Below are positions 35,764-45,060 of a DNA stretch of 64,000 nt, one piece after another. Position 1 is the first letter of the stretch; each line of letters starts with the position of its first letter. The stretch comes from Phocaeicola sartorii JCM 17136 = DSM 21941. Lineage in GTDB: Bacteria > Bacteroidota > Bacteroidia > Bacteroidales > Bacteroidaceae. A program made the position numbers and the translations under genes. The notes under the pieces are model-generated. The model made no database searches, was not told the DNA's origin, and was given only the letters and a program-made list of their open reading frames with translations. The stretch lies in contig NZ_BAKM01000008.1 in the NCBI RefSeq assembly GCF_000614185.1, positions 90,710 to 154,709 on the forward strand, in the 5' to 3' direction.

Positions 35764-36120
35764 ATGAAAAAATATAGAACGGTTATCACATATAGAAACT
35801 ACTTTGATGATTTTCTCGCAAGCCAACGCCCGAAAATAGCAAGTAAGATTCTGCAAATATTGCGTATAATCGAGGAAGTGGAACGTGTTCCTGTTACTCA
35901 TTTGAAATATGTAGAAGATACGAATGGATTGTTTGAAATACGTGTTAAATTTGGCAGTGACATTTTTCGTATATTTTGCTTTTTTGATGCTGGAAAATTG
36001 GTGGTGCTTTTGAGTGGATTCCAAAAAAAAACACAAAAGACACCACCCGATGAGATAAAAAAAGCTGTGAGACTTATGGATGAATACTATCAAGAAAAAG
36101 AAAAGGAGGAACGAAAATGA
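35764..36120 (+). CDS. HigB/RelE-type toxin (phage Gp49-like family)
   Basis: A 118-residue probable ribosome-dependent mRNA interferase. Seen: the RelE-fold segments VPVTHLKYVEDTNGLFEIRV, FGSDIFRIFCFFDAGKLVVL and LSGFQKKTQKTPPDEIKKAV, with the basic tail typical of Gp49/HigB toxins. I chose ATG 35764 because the promoter -7 box lies inside the longer GTG-started frame. Its stop overlaps the antitoxin start (ATGA). Toxin before antitoxin is the HigBA order. Confidence 0.88.
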   Translation: MKKYRTVITYRNYFDDFLASQRPKIASKILQILRIIEEVERVPVTHLKYVEDTNGLFEIRVKFGSDIFRIFCFFDAGKLVVLLSGFQKKTQKTPPDEIKKAVRLMDEYYQEKEKEERK

Positions 36121-36407
36121 ATACAAAGACATTATCAGAGTTGGAAGATAAATACGTAGGTAAGCAAGGCACTCCTGAACGTGATGCTTATGAAAAAGAA
36201 TTGTCTGATCTAATGATAGGTTTTCAAGTAAGGAATGCAAGAATCAAACTCGATCTGACACAAGAAGAACTTGCAGAGCGTATTAATAAGAAACGGGCAT
36301 TTATTTCTCGTATAGAGAATGATGGCAGTAATCTTACTATAAAGACACTCCGTGATATTGTAGAGCGTGGTTTGGGTGGCAAACTGAATATAGAGGTTCA
36401 ATTCTGA
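36117..36407 (+). CDS. XRE-family antitoxin of the HigBA-type pair
   Basis: A 96-residue DNA-binding antitoxin. The helix-turn-helix is clear: VRNARIKLDLTQEELAERIN and KRAFISRIENDGSNLTIKTL. The N-terminal helix (TLSELEDKYVGKQGTPERDA) probably contacts the toxin. Starts in the ATGA overlap with the toxin stop. It should neutralise the toxin and repress the shared promoter. Confidence 0.9.
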   Translation: MNTKTLSELEDKYVGKQGTPERDAYEKELSDLMIGFQVRNARIKLDLTQEELAERINKKRAFISRIENDGSNLTIKTLRDIVERGLGGKLNIEVQF

Positions 36408-36451
36408 TATTCTTTTAGGATCGGATTAGTCACAACATCCTTCTTATGCTA

Positions 36452-36497
36452 CGATTTATTTCCGGACAGGCATTAGATTGAATCCGGGAATAAATCG
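36452..36497. other. Inverted repeat between higA and the radical SAM gene
   Basis: CGATTTATTTCCGGA (36452-36466) pairs with 36483-36497 apart from one G-T position. There is no T run, so it is a poor terminator, but it lies between two convergent genes and may slow read-through. Confidence 0.5.
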
Positions 36498-36533
36498 AAG
36501 GCTACGGGAGGTCGCCCTACCGGCCATTTCTCC

Positions 36534-38224
36534 TTAGTCATAATCCAATTTGTTTCTCATGGCAGGAGCATACCGGCAGCGCGGATCAGGATAGTCCCAG
36601 CAATCGGGTCCGTATGCTTTGACAATATCACTCCAGCAGCGGTTCTGGTAACTGAAACAGTCCTCGAAAAAATAACAGCTTTGGCATTGGCTTGCCTCAT
36701 TGATATCGGTACGTTCCAAGGAGCAAAGATGTTTGGCTTGAGGCGAGTTCCATACTTCCATGATACTTTGGGTGGTGACATCGCCTATGATAAATTGGGG
36801 AAGCCAATACAGCTGCTCACATATCGTTACTTTCCCGTCGGGTAATATGAACAGATGGGTGCTGAGCGCCGAGCATTCGCTTCCTTTAAAGTGGCGGCTG
36901 CTCCCCAGGTGTCATAATATTCCTTTGTGACGGTCGCTTTGCCCAGAATGACAGGAAACGGGGCGTTGGCTATGAGCGGGCGCATTTCTTTGAATGTTTC
37001 CAGAATTTCTATTTGCGAAGGCTTCAGCCGCGCGAACTTCTTATAGTTTTTGCTGATGGAATTGGTGGTGGGCACGATGCGCCAGTCGCGCAGATGTTTC
37101 AGCTGGGACAGTTTTGATAATAATTCGGCCAGTGTGACAACATCGCAGTTATAAGTGGTCAGTACGGAGGACACCTGGTAGGTCAGTCCGCTGTCGTCCA
37201 GCAGGCGGAGTCCGTGTAGCATCTGTTCGGTGTACTGCCGGTTTACTTCCAGCGAAGAGCACAGGATTTCCGGCCGGGCGGCATCCAGCGAAACTTGCAC
37301 GATGCCTTGGTAACCGGTTTCTTGTATATCTTGTATGATTTTTCCGGTCAGAGGTATTTTGGTTGATATGAATTCGGGTGCGATTCCTTTTTTCACCAGC
37401 TCCGTCAAGATGATTTTCCAGTCGTGATGCAGGAATATCTCGCCGCCTATCAAGCTGATCTGTTGCACTTGCATTTTCGAAGCTTCGTCAATGAGTTCCA
37501 GTATCCGTTTGACAGGCAAAGGAGATTCCACCTGTGTGGAGGTGTCTGCATAGCAATACTTGCAGTGGGTGACACACCGGTTGGTCAGCATGAAAGTGAG
37601 CAGCAACGGGCCGGTATAGAGCCTTCGGGTGGTAAGGTCCAGTTGCTTCCATACGAAAGAATTAGGGTCTAATTGTTCAAAACGCAAGGCGCTGCCCGCC
37701 TTTTCCGCTTCAATCAATACCCGTTTGGGGAAATAGATCTCTCCCTGCTGCGTGGAGGTATGAACGGGGGTCGTATTATTGATGAAGTACGACACCCACC
37801 CTGTTATTTCCTCCCTGCTGCGGTAGAAGAAATCGCACAGCAGGGGTATCGTTTCCTGCAAAGGCCTGTCATACGTGAAAAAACTCAGCATCACAGCCTG
37901 CAAGGGATGAATGAACGTATGCCAGTTCCGGGAGCAGCCGGTCTCAGCTCCCGTACCGGTGGAGAACAATGCTACCCTGTGTATATCATGACGGAGGTGA
38001 TAATAGGGGTTCAGCACATACACTTTATTCATTTCCGGCATTTTCATCTTGTTTTTTGGTAGGATCGACAAATCCGCCTGTGTAACATCCCAGGCCGCAT
38101 TGGATAGTTCTTCGTCATCTATGCCGCCCTGCACGTCCATCAGTTCGTTCAAGTCCAGCACCTGTTCCTCATCAGAATAGTTGAGGTATTCCGGTTGCTT
38201 GTTGTTTTCTTCTTTTTTCTTCAT
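36534..38224 (-). CDS. Radical SAM/SPASM peptide maturase with N-terminal double-glycine leader-like segment, one-base frameshift
   Basis: The frame from 38224 encodes about 563 corrected residues. Residues 1-64 look like a peptide precursor, with the leader end LDLNELMDVQGG. The enzyme proper begins at MNKVYVLNPYYHLRHD (Met65, ATG 38032). The radical SAM cluster motif is CVTHCKYC (C217, C221, C224). The C-terminal SPASM domain, rich in Cys, follows after a break near 36904 (one G missing: DTWG-SSRHFKGSECS), with CQSCYFFEDC and the ending YPDPRC that the second maturase also has. SPASM enzymes use extra Fe-S clusters to modify ribosomal peptides. It ends the minus operon, 32 bases after the HlyD gene. 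The exact reaction is unknown. Confidence 0.85.
38025..38224 (-). CDS. Possible separate double-glycine precursor peptide hidden by an A-run deletion
   Basis: As written, this segment is fused to the maturase. If the six-A run (T at 38052-38057 on plus) had seven, the frame would read on from SILPKKQDENAGNE to a TAA at 38025-38027. That stop overlaps ATG 38032 (ATGAATAA), the natural start of the maturase by comparison with the second enzyme. The result would be a 66-aa precursor with a leader ending DVQGG and a 32-aa core beginning IDDEELSNAAWD, without cysteine. This is inference, supported by the many other one-base losses in the window. Confidence 0.4.
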
Positions 38225-38256
38225 GTCCTGTGTTTTTAATAGGTTTATGAATCCGT

Positions 38257-39399
38257 TTATTTTTGTTTGAAAAGTTCGTATATGGGGGCGAATATCCGGC
38301 TCATTATGCTTCGGCTCGAAGTGATGATCTCCGCTTTGCCGGACAGGTCTATCTCATATTTTATTTCTTTATGGTTCGTTGTCGTCAGCCCTTCCGGGAA
38401 GGCGACTTCCACCGCATAGCTTTTATTGTAAGGTACAAAAGAGATGGACGCTATTTTTCCCGGCAGCACTCCGTAAGCGTGTGTGGGATATTTGTTCAGC
38501 TCTATGTTCACATGGTCCCCCACCGCTACTTCCGCCACTTCATCTTGCGACAAGCTGATATGCCCCAAAGGGTTTTCCTGTTGTTTGGAGATAACGGTGC
38601 ACAGGGTATCCCCCTCATTGACCCGGTGGCTCATGCCCCAGCTTTTCCCCCATACCACTATGCCGTCATGCCGGCTTTTTATCAGATACTTCCTGTCCCA
38701 AGTTCTGAGGCTGTTCACCATAGTCTCGTATGCCAGTTCCAGCATCCGCTGGTTTTTTCCCATTTCCATCTTATGGTTAATCTCCAGTTCGAACAGTTCC
38801 CGTTTCACCTTGAGTATATCCAGTGCGTCTGCCTGTCCGGAACTGTTCAGTATTTTCATCTCGTCGTCCAGAAACTTCTTTTTCTGCGGGTACAAGTCGA
38901 ATTCCTGGTACATGACACAGGTGCGTACCGCTTGGGTGAATTGCTCGTATGCCGGAGCCATTTCCCCCATGATCAGATTGAACGGATAATTTTGCAGATA
39001 GTTGATGTCGTTGGTCCGGTAATACCATTCTATGTTGGTAAGGACGTTGCAGAACTTTTGCACATCCTCCAGCGAGGCCGTATTTTTCAGTATGCCCAAT
39101 GTATCATTCCGTTTTACCTGCGACTGGTTTTCCACAAAAAACCGGTCTACCATTCCTCCCTGATTGGCGGTAATCCATTCCACGCTGCCCATATCATCAA
39201 TGGTAATGTCCTTCTTTATTGTTTCAGGATATTTAAATAAGGCGGTTCCGGCAATCAGGAACGCGATAAGACCATAAACAATATAGCTTCCCGTATGTAT
39301 CAGCCATCGGGGCATATCGCCCAGCATGTCGTTGTTTTCCCGGCTGTATATTTCTACATCTCTGTTTTCTTTATCTGTAGCTTTATATATTTCTTCCAT
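38257..39399 (-). CDS. HlyD-family periplasmic adaptor
   Basis: A 380-residue membrane-fusion protein. A single N-terminal membrane helix lies at about residues 33-53 (IHTGSYIVYGLIAFLIAGTA), a lipoyl/barrel half-motif at WITANQGGMVDRFFVENQSQ, coiled-coil hairpin helices in the middle, and the returning half-motif at SRHDGIVVWGKSWGMSHRVN. Such adaptors bridge a C39 ABC exporter to the outer membrane. The exporter gene lies upstream in the same operon, with a barrel gene between them. No TolC-like gene is present. Confidence 0.85.
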   Translation of the reverse strand: MEEIYKATDKENRDVEIYSRENNDMLGDMPRWLIHTGSYIVYGLIAFLIAGTALFKYPETIKKDITIDDMGSVEWITANQGGMVDRFFVENQSQVKRNDTLGILKNTASLEDVQKFCNVLTNIEWYYRTNDINYLQNYPFNLIMGEMAPAYEQFTQAVRTCVMYQEFDLYPQKKKFLDDEMKILNSSGQADALDILKVKRELFELEINHKMEMGKNQRMLELAYETMVNSLRTWDRKYLIKSRHDGIVVWGKSWGMSHRVNEGDTLCTVISKQQENPLGHISLSQDEVAEVAVGDHVNIELNKYPTHAYGVLPGKIASISFVPYNKSYAVEVAFPEGLTTTNHKEIKYEIDLSGKAEIITSSRSIMSRIFAPIYELFKQK

Positions 39400-39465
39400 G
39401 GCATGTTAATAATAGGGTAATACTGCAAAGATAGATGGTCTGTCCATATCGGACTGGATGCTTTT

Positions 39466-41806
39466 TTACATTCGGTCTTTCTGTGTTTCTCCGGCTCCTG
39501 TACCTTTATATTTGCTCCGTGCCTGATTGAATTTGTAACGTATCGTCAGGCTGACACTGCGCGACTGCAGGTAGGTATGTGCCTAAAGTTTGTAACTCGC
39601 CTAAATAGGCGATGGTGTGCGTCCGTGTGCTGTTGAACAGATCGTGGACACGGATCTGGCAGCTCAACCGGCTGTTCATCCAGCTTTTGAAAAGACTAAG
39701 GTCAGCAGACCATGTGGAACGCAACAGCTTGATGTTTTCACTGTGTCCGGTGGAACTCCATGAAAGGTCTGCGTTAACGAGGAAGTTGCAAGGTAGTTGC
39801 AGACTATTGTCCCATGACAGGCTGACGATTGGAGTATCTAGTATATGCTTTCCTTCGGGAGTGTCTGCCCGGAACCATTGCTGGGAGATCGTTCCTATAA
39901 ACTGAGGCGACCAAATGCCGACAGTGGGTGAGAAAGCCAATGAAGCAAACAGGTTGTCGTAGCTTTCCGCATTGATCGTTTTCAGTAAAGCGATTGTAGG
40001 ATTGTCTGGTGAATACGGGCTGCTTGCCATGACGATAGCGTTCTTTGTATGTCGATAACCGGCAGTCAGTTGCGCGTCATTATACACTGCGTTCAATATC
40101 AGGTTTTGTGATAATTGTGGGTGGAGCAGCGGATTTCCGCTCTCGTAAGTATAGCGGTTATTGTACACGATATTAGGGCGTAACTCGTGATATGATGGAC
40201 GGAGGATATCCGAGGTGTAACTCAGTGAAAGTTGTAATTTTTCCAAGGGAAGCATGACTGTTGCCGAGGGAAACCAGTTATTATAATGCTTGCTTTGCAT
40301 TTCGCTTTTCGTTCCCTGCTTGTAATATTCGGACGTGATGTGCTCGTACCGGACTCCTGCCTGTACATACAGAAGACCGAAACTGTGACTGTATTCCAAA
40401 AATCCGGAGAAGTTTTTTTCGCGTATTTTGCTGTCATTGTCTTTTAGAATAGCTTCTGCATTACTGAACTGATTGTGGTGTTTTGTATGGACGTATTCCC
40501 CTCCTATAGAGAAGTCCCCACCTGCTATTGTGTGCGACAAGACCAGTTTCCCGGCATAAAGACCGTTGTTTGTCCGGCTTAGGGTGTTTATCGTCCGTTC
40601 GTCTTTTGTGTCTTCGGTATAGTAATGCAAGTTCTCATGTGTCAGATTGGCTGAATGATTGTTTCTTTTCAGTATGTCCGCATTGAAGTCTATTTTCCAT
40701 TCATTGATGTTGCCTTGGTAATAGAAGTTCAGCGAATGCTGGCTCTGTTGATCTCTACTGTCATAGAGGCTTAGTAAATGTTCCTTTGAGGTATTGTCTT
40801 CTGACACTTCACTTTTCATACTTCCCCAACTGTCATATCCGGGCAGGCGTGTAAAGCTGTATCGTGCTCCGGCGGTGTGGTTGGGATTGAACACGTAATT
40901 GGCAGAAAACATGGTATAGATTTGTTGGCTGTGTTCGTTTTCTTGTATGTTCGATTGCTGTTGCCAGGTCTTGTTCAGTCGTGTTTGCTGACTGATTTCT
41001 TTTTTATTCCAGTCGTGTTTGTTGCTTCCCATCAGTGTGCCGGAGAGGTCGAATCCTCCGGTACGGTAGTTGAAGTTAAACTGGTCTAGCAGACTCCATT
41101 TTTTGTTATATGCCACATGCGTGCGATTGTTGAATCCGAATCCGTCTCCTTGTATCCGTTTGGTGGTGATGCGTACCACGGCTTTCACGGAGGCGGCATA
41201 GCGTGCTCCGGGATTGTTGATGACCTCTACCGACTTCACCTCGTTGCTTGCCAATCGGTCTAGTTCTGAAAGATCGTGTATTTTTCTACTGTTGATATAC
41301 ACCTCTGCTGTTCCTCGTCCGAAAACAGATACGGTTCCTCCATCGTTCGAGACGCCCGGTATCCTACTCAACATGTTTTCTGCTGTTCCCGCTTTCTCCA
41401 GCAAGGTGCCTGCCACATTGGTCAGTAAGGAACCGCCTTTTATCCGGGTACGTGGTGGTTCGCCGTGTACCATTACTTCTTGCATCATTTGCGTGTCGTC
41501 ACTCAACAGCAGTTCTCCGGATATTGGTTTGCCGGCATCTACGGGCAGATACAAAGTGGCATAGCCGATGCACGATACACGCAGCAATCCTTTTTCCTTT
41601 TCTGGATACTCCAAGGTGAAAGTACCGTCAACACCACTGACAGTTCCTTGTATGAAAGTACTGTCCGGCAGAGACAGCCATACGATATTGGCGTACTCTA
41701 TCGGGCTCTTTTTTTCATTCATTACAGTTCCTTGAACTTTGATCTGTCCTGTTGCGGCGGAAGTGCACATCCAGCCGAATAAGAGGGCGAGTAGTTTATA
41801 TTTCAT
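39466..41806 (-). CDS. TonB-receptor-like outer-membrane barrel (OMP_b-brl_3 type), frameshift near C-terminus
   Basis: Starts at ATG 41806 with a signal peptide (MKYKLLALLFGWMCTSAATG), then a carboxypeptidase-regulatory repeat (VQGTVMNEKKSPIEYANIVW), a plug-like domain (GTAENMLSRIPGVSN, VEVINNPGARYAASVKAVVR) and a long barrel (YESGNPLLHPQLSQNLILNA). The open frame stops at 39506, but the neighbouring frame continues SRSVSLTIRYKFNQARSKYK and GTGAGETQKDRM to a TAA at 39466. This is the tail shared with the plus-strand paralogues, so a small indel (net +1 or -2) near 39580 is likely. The ATG overlaps the stop of a small upstream ORF. Probably the outer-membrane step of the peptide system, as exporter or receptor. 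Confidence 0.8.
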
Positions 41807-41931
41807 ATTTTTTGTCTTGTTGATAATTGTTCCCATGTTTTTCGGTCTTGTTTGATTTGTGCTATCATTAATAGGATACGCTCCAAGTGTATTTTGTTTT
41901 GTTTGCACAATGTTTCTTTAGGATGTTCCAT
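41803..41931 (-). CDS. Small ORF translationally coupled to the barrel gene, unknown function
   Basis: A 42-codon frame from ATG 41931 (MEHPKETLCKQNKIHLER, then ILLMIAQIKQDRKTWEQL) whose TGA overlaps the barrel ATG (ATGA). The frame stays open upstream to about 42018, adding the cysteine-bearing ICGGCSRTWFYQEEKEKF, but no ATG is seen there. The residue make-up and the stop/start overlap look like real coding. The true start may be blurred by a sequence error next to the exporter stop at 42011. Confidence 0.45.
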   Translation of the reverse strand: MEHPKETLCKQNKIHLERILLMIAQIKQDRKTWEQLSTRQKI

Positions 41932-42010
41932 GAATTTCTCTTTTTCTTCTTGATAAAACCATGTTCGTGAACATCCGCCACATATTGTGTTTGCCTTATC
42001 CAGTGTGATA

Positions 42011-44212
42011 TCACGCGCTCAGTTCCAGTTGGTTCTTTACCAATCTGTAGTAATCTCCCTGCCGGGCAATCAGTTCATTGTGCGTACCCTTTTCGGTTAT
42101 TTCTCCTTCTTTCAGCACCACTATCTGGTCGGCGTTTTTCACCGTGCTCAGGCGATGGGCAACAATGACCACTGTCTTGTCCTTGAAGAACTTCTCCAGA
42201 TTGCCCTGTATCACCTTTTCATTGTCCGTGTCGAGGGCATTGGTCGCTTCGTCGAAGAACAGATAGTCGGGATTGCGATAGATGGCGCGCGCTATCAGGA
42301 TGCGTTGCTTCTGTCCCTGGCTCAGTTCTTGTCCCGTGTTGCCTATTTTGGTGTTATACTTCAAGGGCAATGATTCTATAAAGTCGCGTATGTTCGCCAT
42401 CTCCACGGCATAGAGCAGCCGTTTCTTGTCTATCATGTTTCCATCCGGAGCGATGTTGTTGGCTATGGTGTCTCCAAAGATAAATCCCTCCTGCATCACC
42501 ACGCCACAATGCTTGCGCCACTCTTTGAAACTGATTTTCTGTAGAGACTGGCTTCCTATGGTGACTGCCCCTTCTGTGGGAGGGTAGAATCCCAGCATCA
42601 GTTTGATCAAGGTTGTTTTTCCGCTTCCGCTGAGGCCTACGATGGCGGTGGTTTTTCCGGCCGGTATATCCAGTGAAAGCCCTTTGATGATCCGTTTTGA
42701 TTTTTCGGAACCGTAGGTGAAGATGACATTATTCAGCCGGATGGGGTCTTTGCCGGATATCTCAGTTTCCTGCTCCATGCCTTCCGTCTCCTCATCGGGC
42801 TTGCCATGTATCTCTCCCAGACGCTCCAGACTCAGTTGGGCATCCTGCGTGTCTTGCATAAAAGATACAAACTGCGTGACAGGGCCTTGCATCTGTCCGA
42901 TGATGTACTGTATGGAGAGCATTACGCCCAGCGTGATGCTTCCATGCAGTACGGCGGTGGCCGAAAGGACGGTAATCAATACGTTTTTTACTTCGTTGAT
43001 AAGCACGGCTCCCACCTGTTGCCACTGCCCCAGGTTGAGTGAATTCATATTAATGCGGAACAGAGAGGCTTGTATATTTTCCCATTCCCAGCGTTTCTGT
43101 TGTTCACAGCCCAGCAGCTTGATGTCCTGCATGCCATAGATGAGCTGCATCAGATTGTTCTGATTGACGGACATCTGTTCAAAATTTTTCCGGTTGAGGT
43201 CTGCCCGTTTCCGCATGAACAGTTTCACCCATCCTATATATGCCAGGCTGAACAGGAGAAAAATCAGAAATATCTTCCAGCTGTAAATGGCCAGTACAAC
43301 CCCGAAGATAACCACTGTAAGGGTGGAGAAGAGTATGTTCAGCACAGACTGGGTGAGAAAACTTTCTATGCGGTTGTGATCCTCGATACGCCGTATCAGG
43401 TCGCCTTCCAGCTTGCTGTCAAAGAAGCGCATGGGCAGCCGCATCAGCTTGGAGAGGAAATCGGAGATGAGCGACACGTTTACGCGCGTACTGATGTGGA
43501 GCAGTATGCAGCGCCGGATTACCTCTATCAGTGTGCGGCTGAATACCAACATGAGCTGTGCTGCCAGAATTAGCTGGATAAAGTTCAGATTCCGGTGCCC
43601 GATGCCTTGGTCTACAATGGTTTGTGTAAGAAACGGGAAGACCAGTTGCAGCAAGCTGCCCGCCAGCAGTCCGATGACGAGCTGCATCATGGCTTTTTTG
43701 TACGGGCGGACATAGTGGAACAGATACCACAAGGACAGCTTCTCGTATTTTATGGGCTCTGCCTCGTAAAATTGCGGTGTGACATCCAGCAACATGGCTA
43801 TTCCTTTTTCTATTCCTCCCTGGGTGGTGCTGATCCAGCACTTCTTCAGTTCCTGTTCTTCATACTTCAGCAGTCCGTAAGCCGGATCGGCAATGTAGAA
43901 CCAGGTTTTTCCTTTTTTCTTTTCTATTTTGTAAAGCACCACAAAGTGCTCTTGGTTCCAGTGGATGATGCAGGGCAGCTTGGATTGCTGTTTCAGTTTA
44001 TCCATAGAGGTGCGGATGCCCGTGGCACGTAACCCTATGCTGGCTGCCGCTTCACTGATACCCAGCAGGTTCACCCCGGTGCGCTGTATGTACGACTGTT
44101 CGCGCAACTGCTGCACCGAGAATGTCTTTCCGTAAAATTTGGCTATCATTCTCAGGCAGGTAGGGCCGCAGTCCATGGCATCCAGCTGTTTATAGAATGG
44201 GAATTTGCTCAT
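42011..44212 (-). CDS. C39-peptidase ABC exporter (PCAT) for double-glycine peptides
   Basis: A 733-residue bifunctional exporter. The N-terminal C39 cysteine protease has Cys15 in MDCGPTCLRM, His89 in NQEHFVVLYKI and Asp109 in IADPAYGL. The transmembrane domain spans about 165-450 (LVIGLLAGSLLQLVFPFLTQ and following helices). The ATPase has GLSGSGKTT, LSQGQKQR, YLFFDEATNALD and IVAHRLSTV. By family knowledge it cuts the leader after Gly-Gly and moves the core peptide across the inner membrane. It is the only such exporter in the window and should serve both radical SAM arms. Confidence 0.95.
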   Translation of the reverse strand: MSKFPFYKQLDAMDCGPTCLRMIAKFYGKTFSVQQLREQSYIQRTGVNLLGISEAAASIGLRATGIRTSMDKLKQQSKLPCIIHWNQEHFVVLYKIEKKKGKTWFYIADPAYGLLKYEEQELKKCWISTTQGGIEKGIAMLLDVTPQFYEAEPIKYEKLSLWYLFHYVRPYKKAMMQLVIGLLAGSLLQLVFPFLTQTIVDQGIGHRNLNFIQLILAAQLMLVFSRTLIEVIRRCILLHISTRVNVSLISDFLSKLMRLPMRFFDSKLEGDLIRRIEDHNRIESFLTQSVLNILFSTLTVVIFGVVLAIYSWKIFLIFLLFSLAYIGWVKLFMRKRADLNRKNFEQMSVNQNNLMQLIYGMQDIKLLGCEQQKRWEWENIQASLFRINMNSLNLGQWQQVGAVLINEVKNVLITVLSATAVLHGSITLGVMLSIQYIIGQMQGPVTQFVSFMQDTQDAQLSLERLGEIHGKPDEETEGMEQETEISGKDPIRLNNVIFTYGSEKSKRIIKGLSLDIPAGKTTAIVGLSGSGKTTLIKLMLGFYPPTEGAVTIGSQSLQKISFKEWRKHCGVVMQEGFIFGDTIANNIAPDGNMIDKKRLLYAVEMANIRDFIESLPLKYNTKIGNTGQELSQGQKQRILIARAIYRNPDYLFFDEATNALDTDNEKVIQGNLEKFFKDKTVVIVAHRLSTVKNADQIVVLKEGEITEKGTHNELIARQGDYYRLVKNQLELSA

Positions 44213-44242
44213 TGTCGTGTTTTCTGTTTTACAATGCTTGTC

Positions 44243-44479
44243 CTATGCAATCCATTGTTTCAATGAATCATATAGACCTTTGTCACCATAGTAATAAGTT
44301 TTGGCAGATCTGTCGTACAGTATCACTATGTTGAGTTCGTTACGCATATAATCCATATATTCAAAGAATGTAGAGCGTGCTACACCTAGCTTTGTTGCAA
44401 ATTCTGCGGCTGTGCCTGTTTTTCTAGTATGGATTAGATGATCCATATAGAAAATCTTTTTTAGTTCAACTTTAGTCAT
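44243..44479 (-). CDS. Small helix-turn-helix protein
   Basis: 78 residues. An N-terminal winged-HTH-like motif is seen as AAEFATKLGVARSTFFEYMD, followed by a beta wing VILYDRSAKTYYYGD and a short helix. It lies 30 bases before the exporter and 22 after the small secreted protein. Likely a local transcription regulator of the peptide operon; it has no sensor domain. Confidence 0.75.
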   Translation of the reverse strand: MTKVELKKIFYMDHLIHTRKTGTAAEFATKLGVARSTFFEYMDYMRNELNIVILYDRSAKTYYYGDKGLYDSLKQWIA

Positions 44480-44500
44480 TGTATTTTGTGTTTTTAAGGG

Positions 44501-44896
44501 TTAGATTTTAAAGATTCCCGTCAGGTAGTCACCTTGGTTATTGGTCATTTGCAGCGTATATTGTCCTGAAGGAAGATTTCCTGTCTGGATTACCATATAA
44601 GCTGTTTGTGACTCGGAGAAGGTTTGGCGGTAGACTTCTTCTCCGGTACTGCTGGTGACGGTAATGGTGATGTCGCAGTTGGGAGAGGGATTCTCAATGT
44701 AGATGGATTGGGAATCGTAAGAAGCGGTAGGGGTGGGAGAAAGGCTTCTTGATGTGTTGGATTCCCAACGTCCATTTAAAGGCAAATTTTTTGTAGCCTC
44801 TGAGAATGCATAGATGCTTTGCATTGACAGGCCACTTAATAGCATGGCAAGTAATGCCATACGCAAATTCAGATTTTTCATTTTTTGTATTTTCAT
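44501..44896 (-). CDS. DUF3244-like small secreted protein
   Basis: 131 residues: a signal peptide (LRMALLAMLLSGLSMQSIYA) and one compact Ig-like beta domain (SIYIENPSPNCDITITVTSS, ETGNLPSGQYTLQMTN-type strands, ending GIFKI). Family members are periplasmic or surface proteins of unknown role that often lie beside TPR/HTH regulators in Bacteroides. Starts at 44896 or at the in-frame ATG at 44881. A -7 box (TAATTTTG, complement of 44929-44936) gives it its own promoter. Confidence 0.75.
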   Translation of the reverse strand: MKIQKMKNLNLRMALLAMLLSGLSMQSIYAFSEATKNLPLNGRWESNTSRSLSPTPTASYDSQSIYIENPSPNCDITITVTSSTGEEVYRQTFSESQTAYMVIQTGNLPSGQYTLQMTNNQGDYLTGIFKI

Positions 44897-45060
44897 ACTG
44901 TTCGCTATTTATATTGTTTTGATGGAAGCAAAATTAGGCTTTTGCTTTTAAATATATATAGACTTGATTTCCTAATAAATGGACAGCATGAAAAAATATT
45001 TTCTTGATTTTTAGCGCTTTATGCTTTTTGAATAATCCCCCTTATGGACGGCTTGTTCCT

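Noticed and set aside
38263..39240. 325-codon plus-strand frame
   Set aside because: Shadow of the HlyD adaptor on minus; its sequence has no plausible fold or start signal.
41807..41908. N-terminal extension of the minus-strand barrel
   Set aside because: It would precede the signal peptide by 34 residues; the ATG at 41806 starts the signal peptide directly and overlaps the small ORF stop.
42717..43573. Several plus-strand frames across the exporter
   Set aside because: All lie opposite the C39 ABC exporter, whose catalytic motifs are complete.
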